A stretch of 64,000 bases of DNA from Linanthus parryae (lineage: Eukaryota > Streptophyta > Magnoliopsida > Ericales > Polemoniaceae), in the NCBI GenBank assembly GCA_023055425.1, contig JALGPY010000002.1, positions 142,101,927 to 142,165,926 of the forward strand, in the 5' to 3' direction. Below are positions 1 to 11,476 of the stretch, in pieces (within the stretch, counting starts at the first letter, position 1; every line of letters starts with the position of its first letter). The translations under genes were made by a program, and so were the position numbers. Under the pieces are notes generated by a model that worked only from the letters and a program-made list of their open reading frames with translations, ran no database searches and had not been told where the DNA came from.

Positions 1-952
1 TACAGTACTCCACCACCCCACCGCTGCCTGCCACCCGGTTCCCCGCCCACGCCACCAACAGCCGCCAAGTCATTGACTGTTTCTTCTGCCCTAGGACTAG
101 CATCGCCACACCTTTTTTCTTTGCCTGTTCAACTATAGTCGGGCCTCTCTCTTTTCCTTCTGCTACCGCAACTTCCACCCTCACCTGCAGTGCCAAAACA
201 ACTTAAATTTGAATTAGTTGTAACACGTCTTCTTACAAAGAAACTTTTTAGTGCCCCAAGAGAGCACCACGTGGTGCTCTACAACTAATGAATGTCTGCC
301 AACCACTCACAGATTGTATAAGTGGTGTAGCACCACATGGTTCTCTTTTGAACATGTTGCAGAGTCACAATACGGAAAACAATAATTTTCATGTATCCAA
401 ATGCATACATAAGCCCTTCCGTACTAGAGAATACCACTTGTAAGAGCACATAGGTGATGGTTACGACAACTAAAAACGCACCTCAGGTCTCTTAAGTTTG
501 CAATAACTCTTCATGGATTGAAGATATTCAGAAACTCTTGGAGCTATCTCTTTTCTAGAGTTTTCATCCCCTATAAAACAAAAATTCTGGTTAATCTTCT
601 TCCAGAAAACACAGAAGGCAGATAACAGAAGTTCATAATTAACTAAAATACCTTGCTTAGAAGGCCTGTTGACATAAAGAAGAATCAAAATGTCATGGGT
701 TTGCACAGTTTGAGTTAATGCCCATTGCAAAGCACCCTTAGCTTCAATGCTAGAATCAACCACAACCATGATCCTCCTCACAACTTCTGCTGCATCGGGC
801 TTCTCACCCGGTTTCACATCCTCAACGACTTTGCCAAAACCATCATCTTTCTGGTTACCAACTTTGGGAGAATTTGTGATGTTTTTTGGTAATATAGATG
901 GTGAGCGGACGCGAACATGAGGCCTAATCTGACTCAAGCAGAAGCCTGGCAT
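1..952 (-). CDS. Universal stress protein (UspA-fold) gene, 5' three exons, partial
   Basis: Three exons join in frame: 652-952 (ATG at 952), 482-570 and 1-184, the last cut by the window edge. Junctions read AAG CAA G|gtattt ... ttttatag|GGGATG and CCTGAG|gtgcgt ... ctgcag|GTGAGG. Intron 1 (81 bp) is a multiple of three, so it reads open when unspliced. After about 58 residues of low-complexity leader the USP fold starts: strand RRIMVVVDSS, helix EAKGALQWALTQTV, strand DILILLYVN; exon 2 gives SRKEIAPRVSEYLQSMKSYC; exon 3 gives KRPE-VRVEVAVAEGKERGPTIVEQAKKKG followed by LVLGQKK. Plant proteins of this family bind or resemble ATP-binding alpha-hydrolases and respond to stress; the usual G-2X-G-9X-G(S/T) ATP signature would lie near or beyond the window edge, so ATP binding is not shown. 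Family is clear, precise role is not. Confidence 0.85.
257..348. repeat. Short inverted-repeat element (MITE-like) in USP intron 2
   Basis: A perfect 20-bp palindrome at 261-280 has CACGTG in the centre. A diverged inverted copy of the same ends lies at 327-347 (tagcaccacatggttctc). The pair bounds about 90 bp, as expected for a tiny MITE. No target duplication was recognised. The G-box core may simply be part of the repeat. Confidence 0.4.
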
Positions 953-2042
953 TGTCTTTGTAGCTGCTTCCCTGGTGAGACAACATATTTGATCGAATGA
1001 GAGTACTTATAAGTTGAAAAAGATTAGGAAGCATCAATTAGGGCCTTCTTCATCATACCCTAAAGATAATTAATCCATTGATTCTTTTCTGTTGTACAAC
1101 TTTTTCTTTTCTTTTCTTTTGCTGTCTAATGATTTCATGCTTCTTTCTTGGGGGCTACAATGGCCATGAACATGGTTGTCATGAAGATGTAGGGTAGATC
1201 CTTCCTAGAGTAGAATTGAAGCTATTGAAACTTTTGGAAAGTCATTGAAATTAGACTATTTTTTTGTTGTTGTGGAAGAAACGACATTAGGCTAGTTTAT
1301 GTACTACTGACATTTGATTTGAGACCTATTATAATTCAACTGACTTTAAGTACAAAATAGGTGAATGCTACACCTTACATGCCCCTGCATTTTTAGGTAG
1401 TTAATGTGAAAAGAAATCAATTTCTCTGGAATCTTATACTTGGCTTCATCGGTAAACAGCTCAAAACTATGCAAATCAACCCCTCCTGTACTCGTTTTCA
1501 GTTTAGACGGCTAATTTGCAGTCTTCTGTACTAGATACGTAGGTCAAGATGTGGTTCTGCAACCAAGCGTCTGGAAACTGCTTTCTTTTTTGTTAGAACT
1601 TACCCGCCCCACCAGTTTGTAGAAACTACAGTACATAAACAATTTACAACCTCTACAATGAAAGATGTAATTTACTATAATGCAGAAAACCTTAATTGCA
1701 GGATCATGAAATCAATTCGTCTCAAGAACACACAAAACTGTAATCAGAAACGGGCACCGTTCGCCATGGAAATTGATGAATCTGACTGCGAACTTATGAA
1801 ACCATTGATCCTTATTGCTTTGATTTGGAGTCGCAGTACCTCCACTTGATTGGAATTCCATTGACGGACTCTCCTTTTATCTCTATCTCCTTCAATAATG
1901 CGTGACTGTTTCTCTGTAAGTGATGGAACATTCGTGGCATCAGCCATTTGAGGAGTCAAGTTACTTTTATGGAGGAAAGAAGAGGGCAATGTAATAACCA
2001 TCATGACCATAATTATCTGATGGTGGGTTATTAAATTAAATA
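953..2042. other. Upstream region of the USP gene, no gene recognised
   Basis: AT-rich sequence 5' of the minus-strand USP gene, presumably holding its promoter. A minus-strand frame at 1744-2097 includes a possible short reading frame from about 1948 but has no recognisable domain and I do not support it as a gene. Confidence 0.4.
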
Positions 2043-2384
2043 TGTTATGATCTGGAATGAGCAAGAGAACGATGATAAGCGATGACCAAGAGCACACCCG
2101 ATTTAACGTTGTTCACTAGCACGATGCTAGCTACGTCCACGGCCCGAAAACCTCGTTTTTTTAGAGATATATACCACGAATACAACCCACACATTGTAGA
2201 GCACGACCTATAGACTTTATATAGGCCTATTATACAGCTTGCGCCCAAAGAAACGTCCAAAACCGACCTAGAACGCCTAAGGAAACAATTCCAAAATTAC
2301 CAGCCCCCAACCAGGTCGTGCGACCTGGCTTAGAGGTCGTGTGACCTACCCCCAGGTCGTGCGACCTGGTTTTGAGGTCCTGCG
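2043..2384 (-). mobile_element. Outermost copia 3' LTR, left piece (nest level 0)
   Basis: Resembles the LTR at 46146-46640: both begin tgttatg, share the block around ttcactagc ... gctacgtccacg, an accgacctagagccct-like block, and several copies of the dyad aggtcgtgcgacct (near 2311-2328 and 2352-2369). It breaks at 2384 in the middle of another dyad copy and resumes at 32045 after a 29.7-kb insertion. Orientation is minus because the attached RNase H/RT remnant (32.7-33.6 kb) is minus. Confidence 0.6.
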
Positions 2385-3400
2385 TGTAGGGTTTTGATGC
2401 ATGTAACGCATCAGAATAACAATAAATAATTCCTGATCAAATCCCTCCACGGATCGCATGATAAGCTACATAACGTGATAAATGAATAACTGTGTACCTT
2501 GTTGATTTGTGTGATCACTACGAAGAATTGTGTCTTCGTTTCTACCGATATCCACACCTAGGATTTCAAACTGGAACTCCCTTCACATCTAGGGCTAGCT
2601 GCGTCGAAGAAGGAGGCAGACTGATCACGTAAAACGGAGCATAGGTGGCCGAACCACCCATGGAGGCCGACGGTTAGGGAGGCCAACGGGCAAGGGGCGG
2701 CTCCTTTGCTTGGGGTCCCTCTCCTTACTCTCTCATTTCCCTTAATGACAACTCATGAGAAATAATTAGCTAGGCTTGCCCTTTTATAGTTAATAACTCC
2801 TTATTAACTACAAACTTGCCCCAATACTAATGATTTCCATACACGGATTAGTCCACTTTGCAATTTAGTCCAACTAACTTTGCATGTGGTTGCGTTTTGA
2901 TCCTTTTAATTAACTAGTCCAAATAATTAATATTCAAATCCAGTTTAATTCATAAGGTGTGTGACCCCATAAGTTTCCACTTAGTTGGTAGTAGCAATTA
3001 CAAACATAGAGCGGTGTCTAGCAACACATCTAAGCCACCCAACTAGTAGAAATAGTCAGTGATCCAACAAACCATGTGCCTAATGTTACCGTGTTGTGTA
3101 TATCCCTTTGTCTCCATATCTAGATTGGACACGAGACATAAGTGTCACACTCGTATATCCAATCCATAGTTTCTCGATCCTGGGAATAGGCTTATCAGTG
3201 CAGATAACATCAATATCTCATATTGATTTATCTGAGTCTGGCCATACATTCCATAAACACTACCCCTCGAGTGGCCGAGCTTATTTACTCCCATTATGTA
3301 GGAGGGACAAATCCTCTCTACATCACTACCATGTCTCAGCTTGCTTCCTATCATGCACAATTATCATCTTTATAGTTACCCAGTCACGGTGTAACATTTG
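2385..3400 (-). mobile_element. Solo LTR, left piece (nest level 1; family of the 18-26 kb copia)
   Basis: Starts tgtagggttttgat, as do the LTRs at 18119 and 25199, and follows them block by block: the gaattgtgtc block, tgtgaccccataag, ttagttggtagtagca, tctcgatcc, tgagtctggcca and acccagtcacggtgtaac. The match breaks at 3400 and resumes at 31666. The combined length of about 1.39 kb agrees with the 1.43-kb family LTR. The 5-bp TSD ctgcg (2380-2384 and 32045-32049) flanks a single LTR, so the internal part was lost, presumably by LTR-LTR recombination. Confidence 0.85.
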
Positions 3401-3870
3401 TGAAGGAAGGACATGATCTAACACATATAGATCTACAACATATATTAAAGCAGAAGATTCATATGTACCTTTTCTTTCTAAGCTCCTAGCGCAGCGGATT
3501 GTGATCTTGTTGTTGCTTGCTTTTACGTGTCTGCTCCTTGATCTTGATCCCACCGGTCTAGTGCAAATCCCGAGGAAGAACACCTTGATTCACCCCACGT
3601 ACCACCTTTTAGGATGTAGTTGGAGAGAGACTAGGGTTCTCTACAACTTGAGAATGAATGTGGACATCAATTATTTAATGTGTTTCTAGCATTATATTAT
3701 GTAGGAGGCTGCCTCCTTATATAGGCAAAACTTCTCCTACGTTTGCACATAAACCCCTTGGGTTTGAGCGTTTGCTACTAACCCTTTAAGATTGTGCCTT
3801 ATTGCAGCTAACCCCATAAGGTTGTAATATTTGCATTGGGCACCCCACATGGGCGCACCAATTGCTAACA
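3401..3870 (-). repeat. 3' LTR of level-2 copia
   Basis: 470 bp, tgaaggaaggacat ... aattgctaaca. It aligns along its whole length with 31199-31665 with scattered substitutions and short indels, for example around 3750. Confidence 0.9.
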
Positions 3871-5149
3871 TCTCCGACTCGCACGGTGGGGCTGCACAAT
3901 CCACAGTTCATCTAGTCTCTATCAATCTCTCAACTATCTATCATCTACGAGAAGTATCGTTGCGGTCGTGGCGTGTGACCGATGAGAGTTCCTGCAATCG
4001 GGAGTTCCATACTCTAAACTCATACGAGATGAGCTAGCAGCAGGCGCCCTCTACCATTTTAAGAAACGATGTATAATAATAACTCTCGTATCCCTCAGAA
4101 ATTCCTTAGATTGTCATCTCGTGGATCATGAGCACCTGCCTTGTCCCGTAGGCCATGCTCCAATGAGTCCACATCTCCTTTATTATACTCATATCCTACA
4201 TGATCCCATAAGATCTTGTAGGTGGGCCCAGTGAAATAACAAAGAGCGATGCAATGAGAATATTCCTTTCAATCCTTGTGTTGCTTTGATTCGAATCAGC
4301 TGCTTTCCTAGCAGCGTCCGGAAGGCTGAATCATCCATAGCCGTAAGGTGTCACGCTAAAGTAGCACCACCGACCCGTCTCTTCACAACACGGATAAAAG
4401 TACTAAGGGTATATAGTGTTATTCATATTTGTATGATCGACGAGGCTCACACGATGAGGAATCCCAGGGACTAATTCTACTCATCACATCATGGTCACTC
4501 ATAAACGCGCGTTATCATGGGGGGATATGCGCCATAGTGTTGGAAATCTGATAAGAGCGCATGCCTTATCCTGTAAGGACCACCATGCAGATGTAATTCC
4601 AATAGCCCTTATGACTACCAAACTGAGTACTGAGATGCTGCACATACTCGAATCGAAATCAGTTCTCTCACATGGCTTTCTCTACGCACACTATACATGG
4701 CTCGGAGTATTAACCATGTTCGATTGGCCATAACCAGTCTCATTTTGGAACTTACTTCCAATGCGACAATTGAGTCGTCTGACAGGCTACTAGCTCTACT
4801 GATAGACGTCTAGCTCTTATCATAGGCCTTATGCCTCATATGATAGGCATCTCATATCATATTGTAGGATTTCAACGCTTATCGGGATTCTGTCTCATCT
4901 TCCGCCACACCCAGACTTATCCAGGATAATGCGAAGGCGGTCGCTCGTGTGAGTGAGCCGAATTGGTGTCTGCGTGACATGCTCCATGATAGTACAGGAA
5001 ATGTAACATATCATGCATGTATAAAACAACATGCTGCTTAGTACAAATCCAATTAAAATCCAGTCAATCAATCTCTCGTGTGCTCATAAATCATATTGCT
5101 AGCTATCGAATACTCAATTCTCTAAAACAATCCACAAAGACGATTCTTA
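3871..5149. other. Unassigned 1.28 kb next to level-2 3' LTR
   Basis: RNase H should begin close to the 3' LTR, but no pol homology is visible here. The stretch has no credible reading frame. It may be another decayed insertion or a long 3' untranslated region. Confidence 0.35.
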
Positions 5150-5720
5150 AGTGGTTTAGGAATGGGATGAGCCAACACTTTGGCTCGTAGTAAATCCACT
5201 CCAAGATTACTCGCCAGGTAGTCATTTCACCTTTTGTGAAATGGTATCCTTGACTATGTGTTTGACTTCACCACAGTGTTATAGCAGTATGATAGCACTA
5301 CTCATGGCACTTGGTTCATCAACAACTCATAAGCTTACCAGAAACCTTTTTAGCTGAACACATTTCTGCCCGACAGCAGAACATGCAATCGTGCTTTGCT
5401 TCCATGGTCGATGGAGTGGTCCAATACGATCATGCAACACTTATATTGCATTAGTTCCATGCGAGTCTATCATCGAGCATAGATAATAGCCTGAGGTGGA
5501 TCCACGTGCATTTAGGTCCCCACCCTAGTTAGCATGCATAGCTAACTAGTCGAAGTGTCATCTCCGATAGTCATAGCACGTGATTCTTCGTATACAGTAT
5601 CCTTTTGGTTACAATCTAGTTACTTAAACTGGATTTCCTGAAATCCAATCCTCCGATTGCATAGCATTCGCTAGGTCTGAGTACACACCATAGTGTACAG
5701 AAGGCTCCTACAGCAAATCG
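5150..5720 (-). pseudogene. RNase H and RT C-terminal scraps of level-2 copia
   Basis: On the minus strand near 5710-5640 a frame reads SLLYTMVCT, the copia 'GSLMYAMVCTRPD' block, followed by a frameshift. Near 5420-5340 a stretch reads TMEAKHDC and then VSGKLM, like STTEAEYVA and FLGEL of RNase H. Stops and shifts are frequent, so only short segments are recognisable. Confidence 0.5.
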
Positions 5721-6229
5721 AGCACTCTGGTCATCTGGTCAATCTAGTATGGTGTCTTTTAGGGCACACGTCTAGGCTCGTAAAGTCTTGCGCTGAGCTA
5801 CAGGAGTAAAGTTACTCCTTAGTGTACTCAAACAGTCTTTAAGCTCCACTAGTCAATAGTGTGCCATCGATATTAAGTGATGTGATAATCAATTCTCTAC
5901 TAGTGAGAGTGATACACAACGATTTTCATTTTTTATCGTAAACATATAGTAAATGATCCCTGATGAAATAATGTTGTCCAGGGACTAGCTAAGATCCCAT
6001 ATGGACTTAATTAGTTTTCACACGTTTTGTGCATTTGACCTTACGTCACCTCATTGAGAAATTCAATCTTCACGCTTATCGAGAATGGAGCTATAATTCC
6101 ATCATCACAACTATTGATTCTACCAAGTGAATCAACGTACTTCTCGTTACCATATTAGGAGAATAACTCGCCGGATCAACGCAAACTCTCACGTCCTGTG
6201 ATAATTTCTAGTCGATGTCTACACTTAGA

Positions 6230-6616
6230 ATGAGTGTAGGCTTATTCGGTTCTATGCCAGTTGTAGATAGTGCATCTAGAGCAGATCGATCATCATCCAC
6301 GTGGCAGTCATCGAGCATATCTGATCGTGTAACGTGCTCTATATATACGGTCGAACGTGCCATTACGAGGTAGATATCTAGACGCCATTGACGGGCGCAT
6401 TAACCCCTCGTAACGGTCACTTCCCTACTATATATAGGAACGTTAGCCTTCTATGGCAACTCTCGGATCTTTTGCTAGTCGTTATATTGTCTCTCTCTCA
6501 AGAACAGTTAACCATTTCTTACACTTACCTACAAACTCTCTGTGCGTTCCATTCTTGTTCTTGTTTCCTGTTACAGGTGTACACTTGGATCTTCCTCTAG
6601 GATTTCCTTGTACACA
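6230..6616 (+). repeat. LTR fragment of a Ty3/gypsy-like element
   Basis: Contains ctatatatagg (TATA-like) near 6429 and ends tgtacaca at 6616. It is followed by tggtgaacccgacgtg (6619-6634), which sits where a primer site should be, and then by a gag-like start. The block from gaacgtgcc to the terminal tacaca is related, inverted, to 58017-58420. The left end is not defined. Confidence 0.55.
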
Positions 6617-6669
6617 TTTGGTGAACCCGACGTGAAACCACCTTCAAAACTTCCAAAACCTCTGCAATT

Positions 6670-7030
6670 ATGTCTCAAGAAACCAACCACCGTGAGGCCA
6701 ACCAGTCTCCCTTAAGGGACGATGTCTCGAGAGAGGAGAACCCACTTAATGTCACCACCAATCCCAATGTCCAGGCTCAGACCAATTCTAGGAACAACCC
6801 TTACCTGGAGATGTTTAACGCCATGATCCATACCAAGCCAAGGCTATGCAAGCCCAGTCTGCCCAGATAGCCCAAATCATGGCGATCCTAGGAGGGCTTG
6901 CCCAGAATGCTACTCAAGGAGCTCCTGTTCCACAAGGGACAACCAGGACACAGACATCACATAACCCTGCTCAATCGAATCCATTATCTTCGATTCAGCC
7001 TCCTCTTCCTCAGGGCCCTGCGCCCCAGCA
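6670..7030 (+). pseudogene. Start of gypsy-like gag, frameshifted
   Basis: A 66-codon frame from 6670 (MSQETNHREANQ...) passes at about 6835 into a second frame (MQAQSAQIAQIMAILGG...). The two read as one Gln/Pro/Asn-rich N-terminus typical of gag once a small indel is allowed for. The sequence after about 7030 is unrelated minus-strand copia, so the fragment is truncated. Confidence 0.5.
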
Positions 7031-7034
7031 ACTA

Positions 7035-7245
7035 AGATCACCGTCAGAGCATTCAATCAATTTGTACACACTAGTCATATGCCTTAACACGCTTCTGTCT
7101 GGGTCTTTGATTGACCTTGGAAATCCATCGATATCCAGTAGCCTTCCATCCAGTCGGAAAGTCAACCTAGCCTTAAACTTGGTTGGCCCTTTAATAGAAT
7201 CTAATTCATCTTGTAAAGCTTACCATTCATTCTTCATAATTAGGG
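7035..7245 (-). pseudogene. RT N-terminal scrap of level-2 copia
   Basis: Minus strand gives MKNEW, ALQDELDSIKG, FKARLTFRLDGRLLDIDGF with breaks. These correspond to the 'EWxALQDEL ... KARLVAKGF' start of copia reverse transcriptase. Confidence 0.55.
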
Positions 7246-7752
7246 AACGATAGGGCCTACGATTCCATCCTATCGTTTATGCAAGGTGATCCTTAAGATC
7301 ATCCCTTCGATCTCATGCAGCCGATGGGGTATGCTCCTATGAGCAATTCATTTGCATATGAGGGTCACTATTAGCTCTCATCCCTTATAGATGGGCACCC
7401 TGCTTGGAAAGTCACTCCCACTGTCCAAAGGATCCTTGAGGAATTAATTCCTCATAATCGACTGAGGGACGGGTATTTTCCAGCGGTATCCTCCATGCTC
7501 GTGGAGATCATCATCTCTACAGACATTTCCATTAATTATGGACATCTCCTATGAGAAATCATATATACCGTGAATCCATTTACATTACACTACTAATCGG
7601 CTGTTGCGTTTCGAATACGCAACCCCTAGAGTGCTTCGAATAGAATAAGAAGGTATGTTACTCCATGAAGATACGTCTCTTTCATCTAGGGTCTAACTCC
7701 TATTTCCTTCTTGTCAGGTGATGAAAGATCTTGGGACGATATCCTAGGTTTA
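7246..7752. other. Unassigned 0.5 kb of level-2 copia, with diverged duplicate of the linker
   Basis: 7298-7434 resembles 7782-7916 (ccttcgat, gggta-gctcc, agtcactaccactgtcc). On the minus strand it gives DSGSDFPS, against DSGSDLPS in the linker. The rest has no recognisable coding sequence. Confidence 0.4.
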
Positions 7753-7924
7753 TCATCTTCTTGCGTGGTGACCATCATGTCTTCCCCTTCGATGTCGAAT
7801 CATTGACAGGGTACGCTCCAAAGAGCTCCTACGCAATATGGGTTCCTCCACATAGCCATAATCTATGGTGGGCTGTTCACTAGGTAAGTCACTACCACTG
7901 TCCCGAAGATCCATAGAAACTGTT
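7753..7924 (-). pseudogene. Integrase-RT linker of level-2 copia
   Basis: Minus strand reads LRDSGSDLPSEQPTIDYG and then EEPILRRSS, like the acidic linker ending in RRSSRV that precedes RT in copia pol. It is cut at 7924 by the Sirevirus and continues into integrase remnants at 27781. Confidence 0.6.
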
Positions 7925-9418
7925 TGTTGATTCAAAGACCCTTGAATGTGTTTTGGATGGTAATTGTTTTGAGTGATGAAAGACAAAGATATAAGCAGCA
8001 AAGCATTTCAGATACTCCAAGGCCTTGAGATACTGACAGAGCTTCAAAGCCTTGAGAATTGTTTTATCTTGCTATATGTTCTATCAGTTCTGTGTTGCAG
8101 ATTGGATATATGATTATACAGATCAGGGATTTACTGCATATACTTATAGTTTACACTATTTACATATCTAACGCAATTGCAGATGATTAGAACAGGAAGA
8201 ATCAAAGTTTTCTGGGTTTAACTTTGAATATCTATGAAGCAGGTTCAGAGCTCCAAGGCCTTGAGATGTGCCTTGAGCTGCTGACAGTTTTTACAGAACT
8301 AAGTTGATTCTTTCTTGCAGGTGGTGATTCTTATTATTATGATCATTCATTGACTTCTAAGAGTTTTAAACTTGTTCTCATGATTTATATGTTTCAGAAG
8401 TAAAACAGATTACTGTTCTAATTTTTTAACCAGCTTTATCAGAAACTGGATAACCAAACAGTCATAGCACTGTTATCTTTTTGGATTTTGTTGTTGTTGT
8501 ATTTCAATGCTCTTGCAGGGCTGTTAAACGTGCAAGATCAATCTCAACAAACTCCAACGTATATCCACTTAGAGTTGTTTGAATTTCAATTGAAACAGAA
8601 GGAGGATTTATAGGAGCTGAGATCCTTAAATCTCTCAATCAGTTGCAGCTGTGGATAAAAGAGGCTGGTTTGATTTTTGAAGGTAGAGAGGCTTGCAGAA
8701 TACTCAGAAAGGTGTGACAAATACGTGGGAGATCATTCATTCAAACACACAAGGATTCAAGCTTCAATCCAGATTCCAGAAGATTAAATCAATCCAGTTT
8801 CCAGAAGAGCACATCCAGGCATCAATAGCTTATCTCTTCTACTGTGTTCTTCACTTGTTTTGTACAGTGTATCTTTTAATTATCTTAAACCTCACTTAAC
8901 CTAGTGGTTGGTTGTTCAAGTGAACAACAAGAGGTTCTTGTTAGCTCCATAGTTAGTGGCTGGAACTAGATAGGTTTGGAACCACAAGCTGTATAGGTGT
9001 AAGGGAAATCACTTAGGCTTGAAGATCTAGGGTTGTTTATGTGTGAGTAATAAGAAGTGTTTGCCCAATCCTGGTGGGATTAGATCCCTCAGGTAGAGAT
9101 TAGGTCTATTGGGACTGAACTCTGTAAATTGCTTTGTGTTATTTACTTTACAGTTTGATTATTATCTGCAGCATACAACTCAAATCAAACTAGGGTTCAT
9201 AAGCTGTTTAGAATTGATAATAGTTCAAGGCCTTGAAGCTTTCTATTTTGCCTTTGAAAGTTTCAGACAGTTTTCTAAAATCTCAAGGCCTTGAGATTTG
9301 AGTTTCACACAAAGCTAATCTGTTAAGTTTTGAGTTTTGTAAAAAGTTTCCATACTCTATTCAACCCCCCCCCCCCCCATTCTAGAGTCCTGTATTTAGT
9401 GTACATTACACACTTTCA
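7925..9418 (+). repeat. 5' LTR of Sirevirus
   Basis: 1494 bp, tgttgattcaaagaccc ... cattacacactttca. It holds five copies of a tcaaggccttga-like palindrome (8017, 8044, 8251, 9225, 9278), the last extending to a perfect 22-bp palindrome (9278-9299). A run of 14 C at 9365-9378 is 6 C in the 3' LTR. Confidence 0.92.
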
Positions 9419-9420
9419 AT

Positions 9421-9432
9421 TGGTATCAGAGC
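9421..9432 (+). other. Sirevirus primer binding site
   Basis: TGGTATCAGAGC, complement of the 3' end of initiator tRNA-Met, two bases after the 5' LTR. Confidence 0.92.
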
Positions 9433-9468
9433 TTGTGTCACTGTTTCAGATCTAACAATCTGGTTACT

Positions 9469-10773
9469 ATGAGTAATGTGGGAGATGGTGGATTCTCACA
9501 AGGAAGGGCAGCCAACAGACCTCCATTGTTCTGTGGTGATAACTTCATGCACTGGAAGGCATTGATGAAGATGTTCATCATAGATCAAGACATGGAACTG
9601 TGGTCAATATTTCAGAATGGTCCTCATGAGTACTATACTACAATTGATGGAGTCAGATGTATCAAGTCTGAGGAAAATCTTTCAGTTACTGAACTGGAAA
9701 AGGTATCAAAAAATTACAAGGCTATGAATCTGTTATACTGTGCTCTTAATGCAGATGAGTTCAACAGAGTGTCAAATTGCAAGAGTGCCAACGAAGTATG
9801 GGATAAACTGGTGGTGACATATGAAGGAACTAGGCAGGTTAAGCAGACCAAAACCAACATACTTATGAGGCAATATGAGTTGTTCAAGATGAATTCAGAT
9901 GAGGCCATCAATGAGATGTTCAAAAGATTCACTGATGTGGTGAACAATCTGGAGTCATTGGGAAAGAAGTTCTCAAACGAGGAGAAGGTCAGAAAGATTC
10001 TGATAAGCTTGCCAAAAGCCAAGTGGGAGCCAAAGACAACAGCCATTGAGGAAGCTCAGGATTTAAGTCTTCTTCAGCTAGATGATCTACAAGGAAAGCT
10101 GCTCACTCATGAAATGTCTATGAAGGATGTGGAAGGTGATTTGAGTAAAACCATCAGGAACTTAGTACTTAAGGCAAAAGACAGTGATAAGTCTCAAAGC
10201 CTTGAGACTGAAGATGAGCCTGATGATGAAGAGGCTTTAGCATTGATCTCCAAGGCCTTGGCCAGGATTCTCAAGAAGAAAAGAAACTCTAGTAACACGG
10301 ATTACAGCAGAGAGAGATCAAGACCTTCAGGCATCAAGGACTACAAAGTAAGGGACTGTCCACAAAAGAAGAAGAACATGAACTTTCAGAAGAAAGACAG
10401 TGAAAACAGAAGGAAGAAAGCCATGATGGCTTCCTGGAGTGATTCTGATTCATCAAGTGACTCAGACACAGAAGAAGATCAAGCAAACTTATGCTTCATG
10501 GCAAAGCATGATGAGGAAAAATCATCAGACAGACATATTGAAGATATGGTAAAAAGTCTACTTGCTAGTCCTTCTGATGTACTTACTGAAATTCTCAAAA
10601 GTATATTTTTAAATGAGGAAAGTTACAGAAATGAGATTTCTGCTTTAAAGATTAAGATTCATGAGCAGGTAAAAGAAAACATGGACCTAGTTTTTTCAAA
10701 CAAAACTGTTGAGTTTCTAAGACAAAGCTTGAAAAGGACTTCAAGGCCTTGGACAGTAGGTTCAAAGCCTTGA
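9469..10773 (+). pseudogene. Sirevirus gag
   Basis: Start chosen at 9469 (MSNVGDGGF), the first ATG followed by the conserved start RPPLFCGDNFMHWK. Residues about 15-220 form the retrotransposon gag domain (YKAMNLLYCALNADEFNRV, ANEVWDKLVVTYEGT, NILMRQYELFKM, RFTDVVNNLESLGK, RKILISLPKAKWEPK). Then come an acidic and lysine-rich part and a predicted coiled-coil tail. A frameshift near 10720 ends the frame early; the coiled coil continues in another frame (KLEKDFKALDSRFKALKAHI) to about 10890. The frame includes TCAAAGCCTTGA palindromes translated as SQSLE. Confidence 0.88.
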
Positions 10774-11240
10774 AGGCACATATATAAGAGTTTGTTGATC
10801 AAAACACTCTTTTGACTGAAAGATATGTTGATCTAAAGACTCATTCTGAGAATTTAGAACATATCTGTTCTTTGAATGAGAAACATAATCTGAATCTCAT
10901 TCTTGGAGGAAGTCTGAAATCAATACATAAAAGTGGATTGGCTATAATCTAAATTTTCCAAAGAAAAGTCAAACTACTTTTGTTAAATCTGGTAGCAGAC
11001 ATTCTCCAAAATATCATTACTGTGGAAAAATTGGTCATGTCAGATTAACTTGTCCCTTCAGAAGATCAGAACCTCACATTATGAGGAATACTTATCCTTA
11101 ACAGCTTAAGGGACAGGTTAGGCAGATTTGGGTTCCAAAAGGAATTAGGCCACCAAATATGGCTGATTCTGAGTATGACTCAAAGTTCTGCACTTGTTCT
11201 AACAGCCTGCTGAGGCAATGATTTATTTTTGTAGGATGTC
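10774..11240 (+). pseudogene. Out-of-frame gag tail with damaged zinc knuckle
   Basis: Near 11005-11055 a frame reads KYHYCGKIGHVRLTC. The family CCHC knuckle is C-x2-C-x4-H-x4-C, and the first Cys is Tyr here (tat for tgt), so metal binding is probably lost. The segment has several stops. Confidence 0.7.
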
Positions 11241-11249
11241 ACCAAGGCC

Positions 11250-11476
11250 TTGAAAGATCAGAAATGGATATTAGACAGTGGATGTTCCAGACATATGAGT
11301 GGAAAGAAGTCTCTCTTTACTGAACTTACAGAAAAATCAAGAGGAACAATCACACTTGGTGACAAAGAAAAATGAAATATCATTAGTATAGGTAGTATTG
11401 GTAATGGTTCTACTAATTCTATATCTGATGTTTATCTGGTAGATGGACTTAAGTATAATCTGCTTAGTATCTCTCA
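11250..11476 (+). pseudogene. Sirevirus aspartic protease
   Basis: WILDSGCSRHMSG (catalytic Asp codon at 11274) followed by TLGD and VYLVDGLKYNLLSIS, the copia protease core that cleaves the polyprotein. A TGA interrupts it near 11374. The hAT insertion at 11477 separates the last Ser from QLCDKGY at 12240. Confidence 0.8.

Noticed and set aside
1744..2097. 117-codon minus-strand frame upstream of the USP gene
   Set aside because: No domain, no splice or family support, and its upstream part runs into the outermost LTR.
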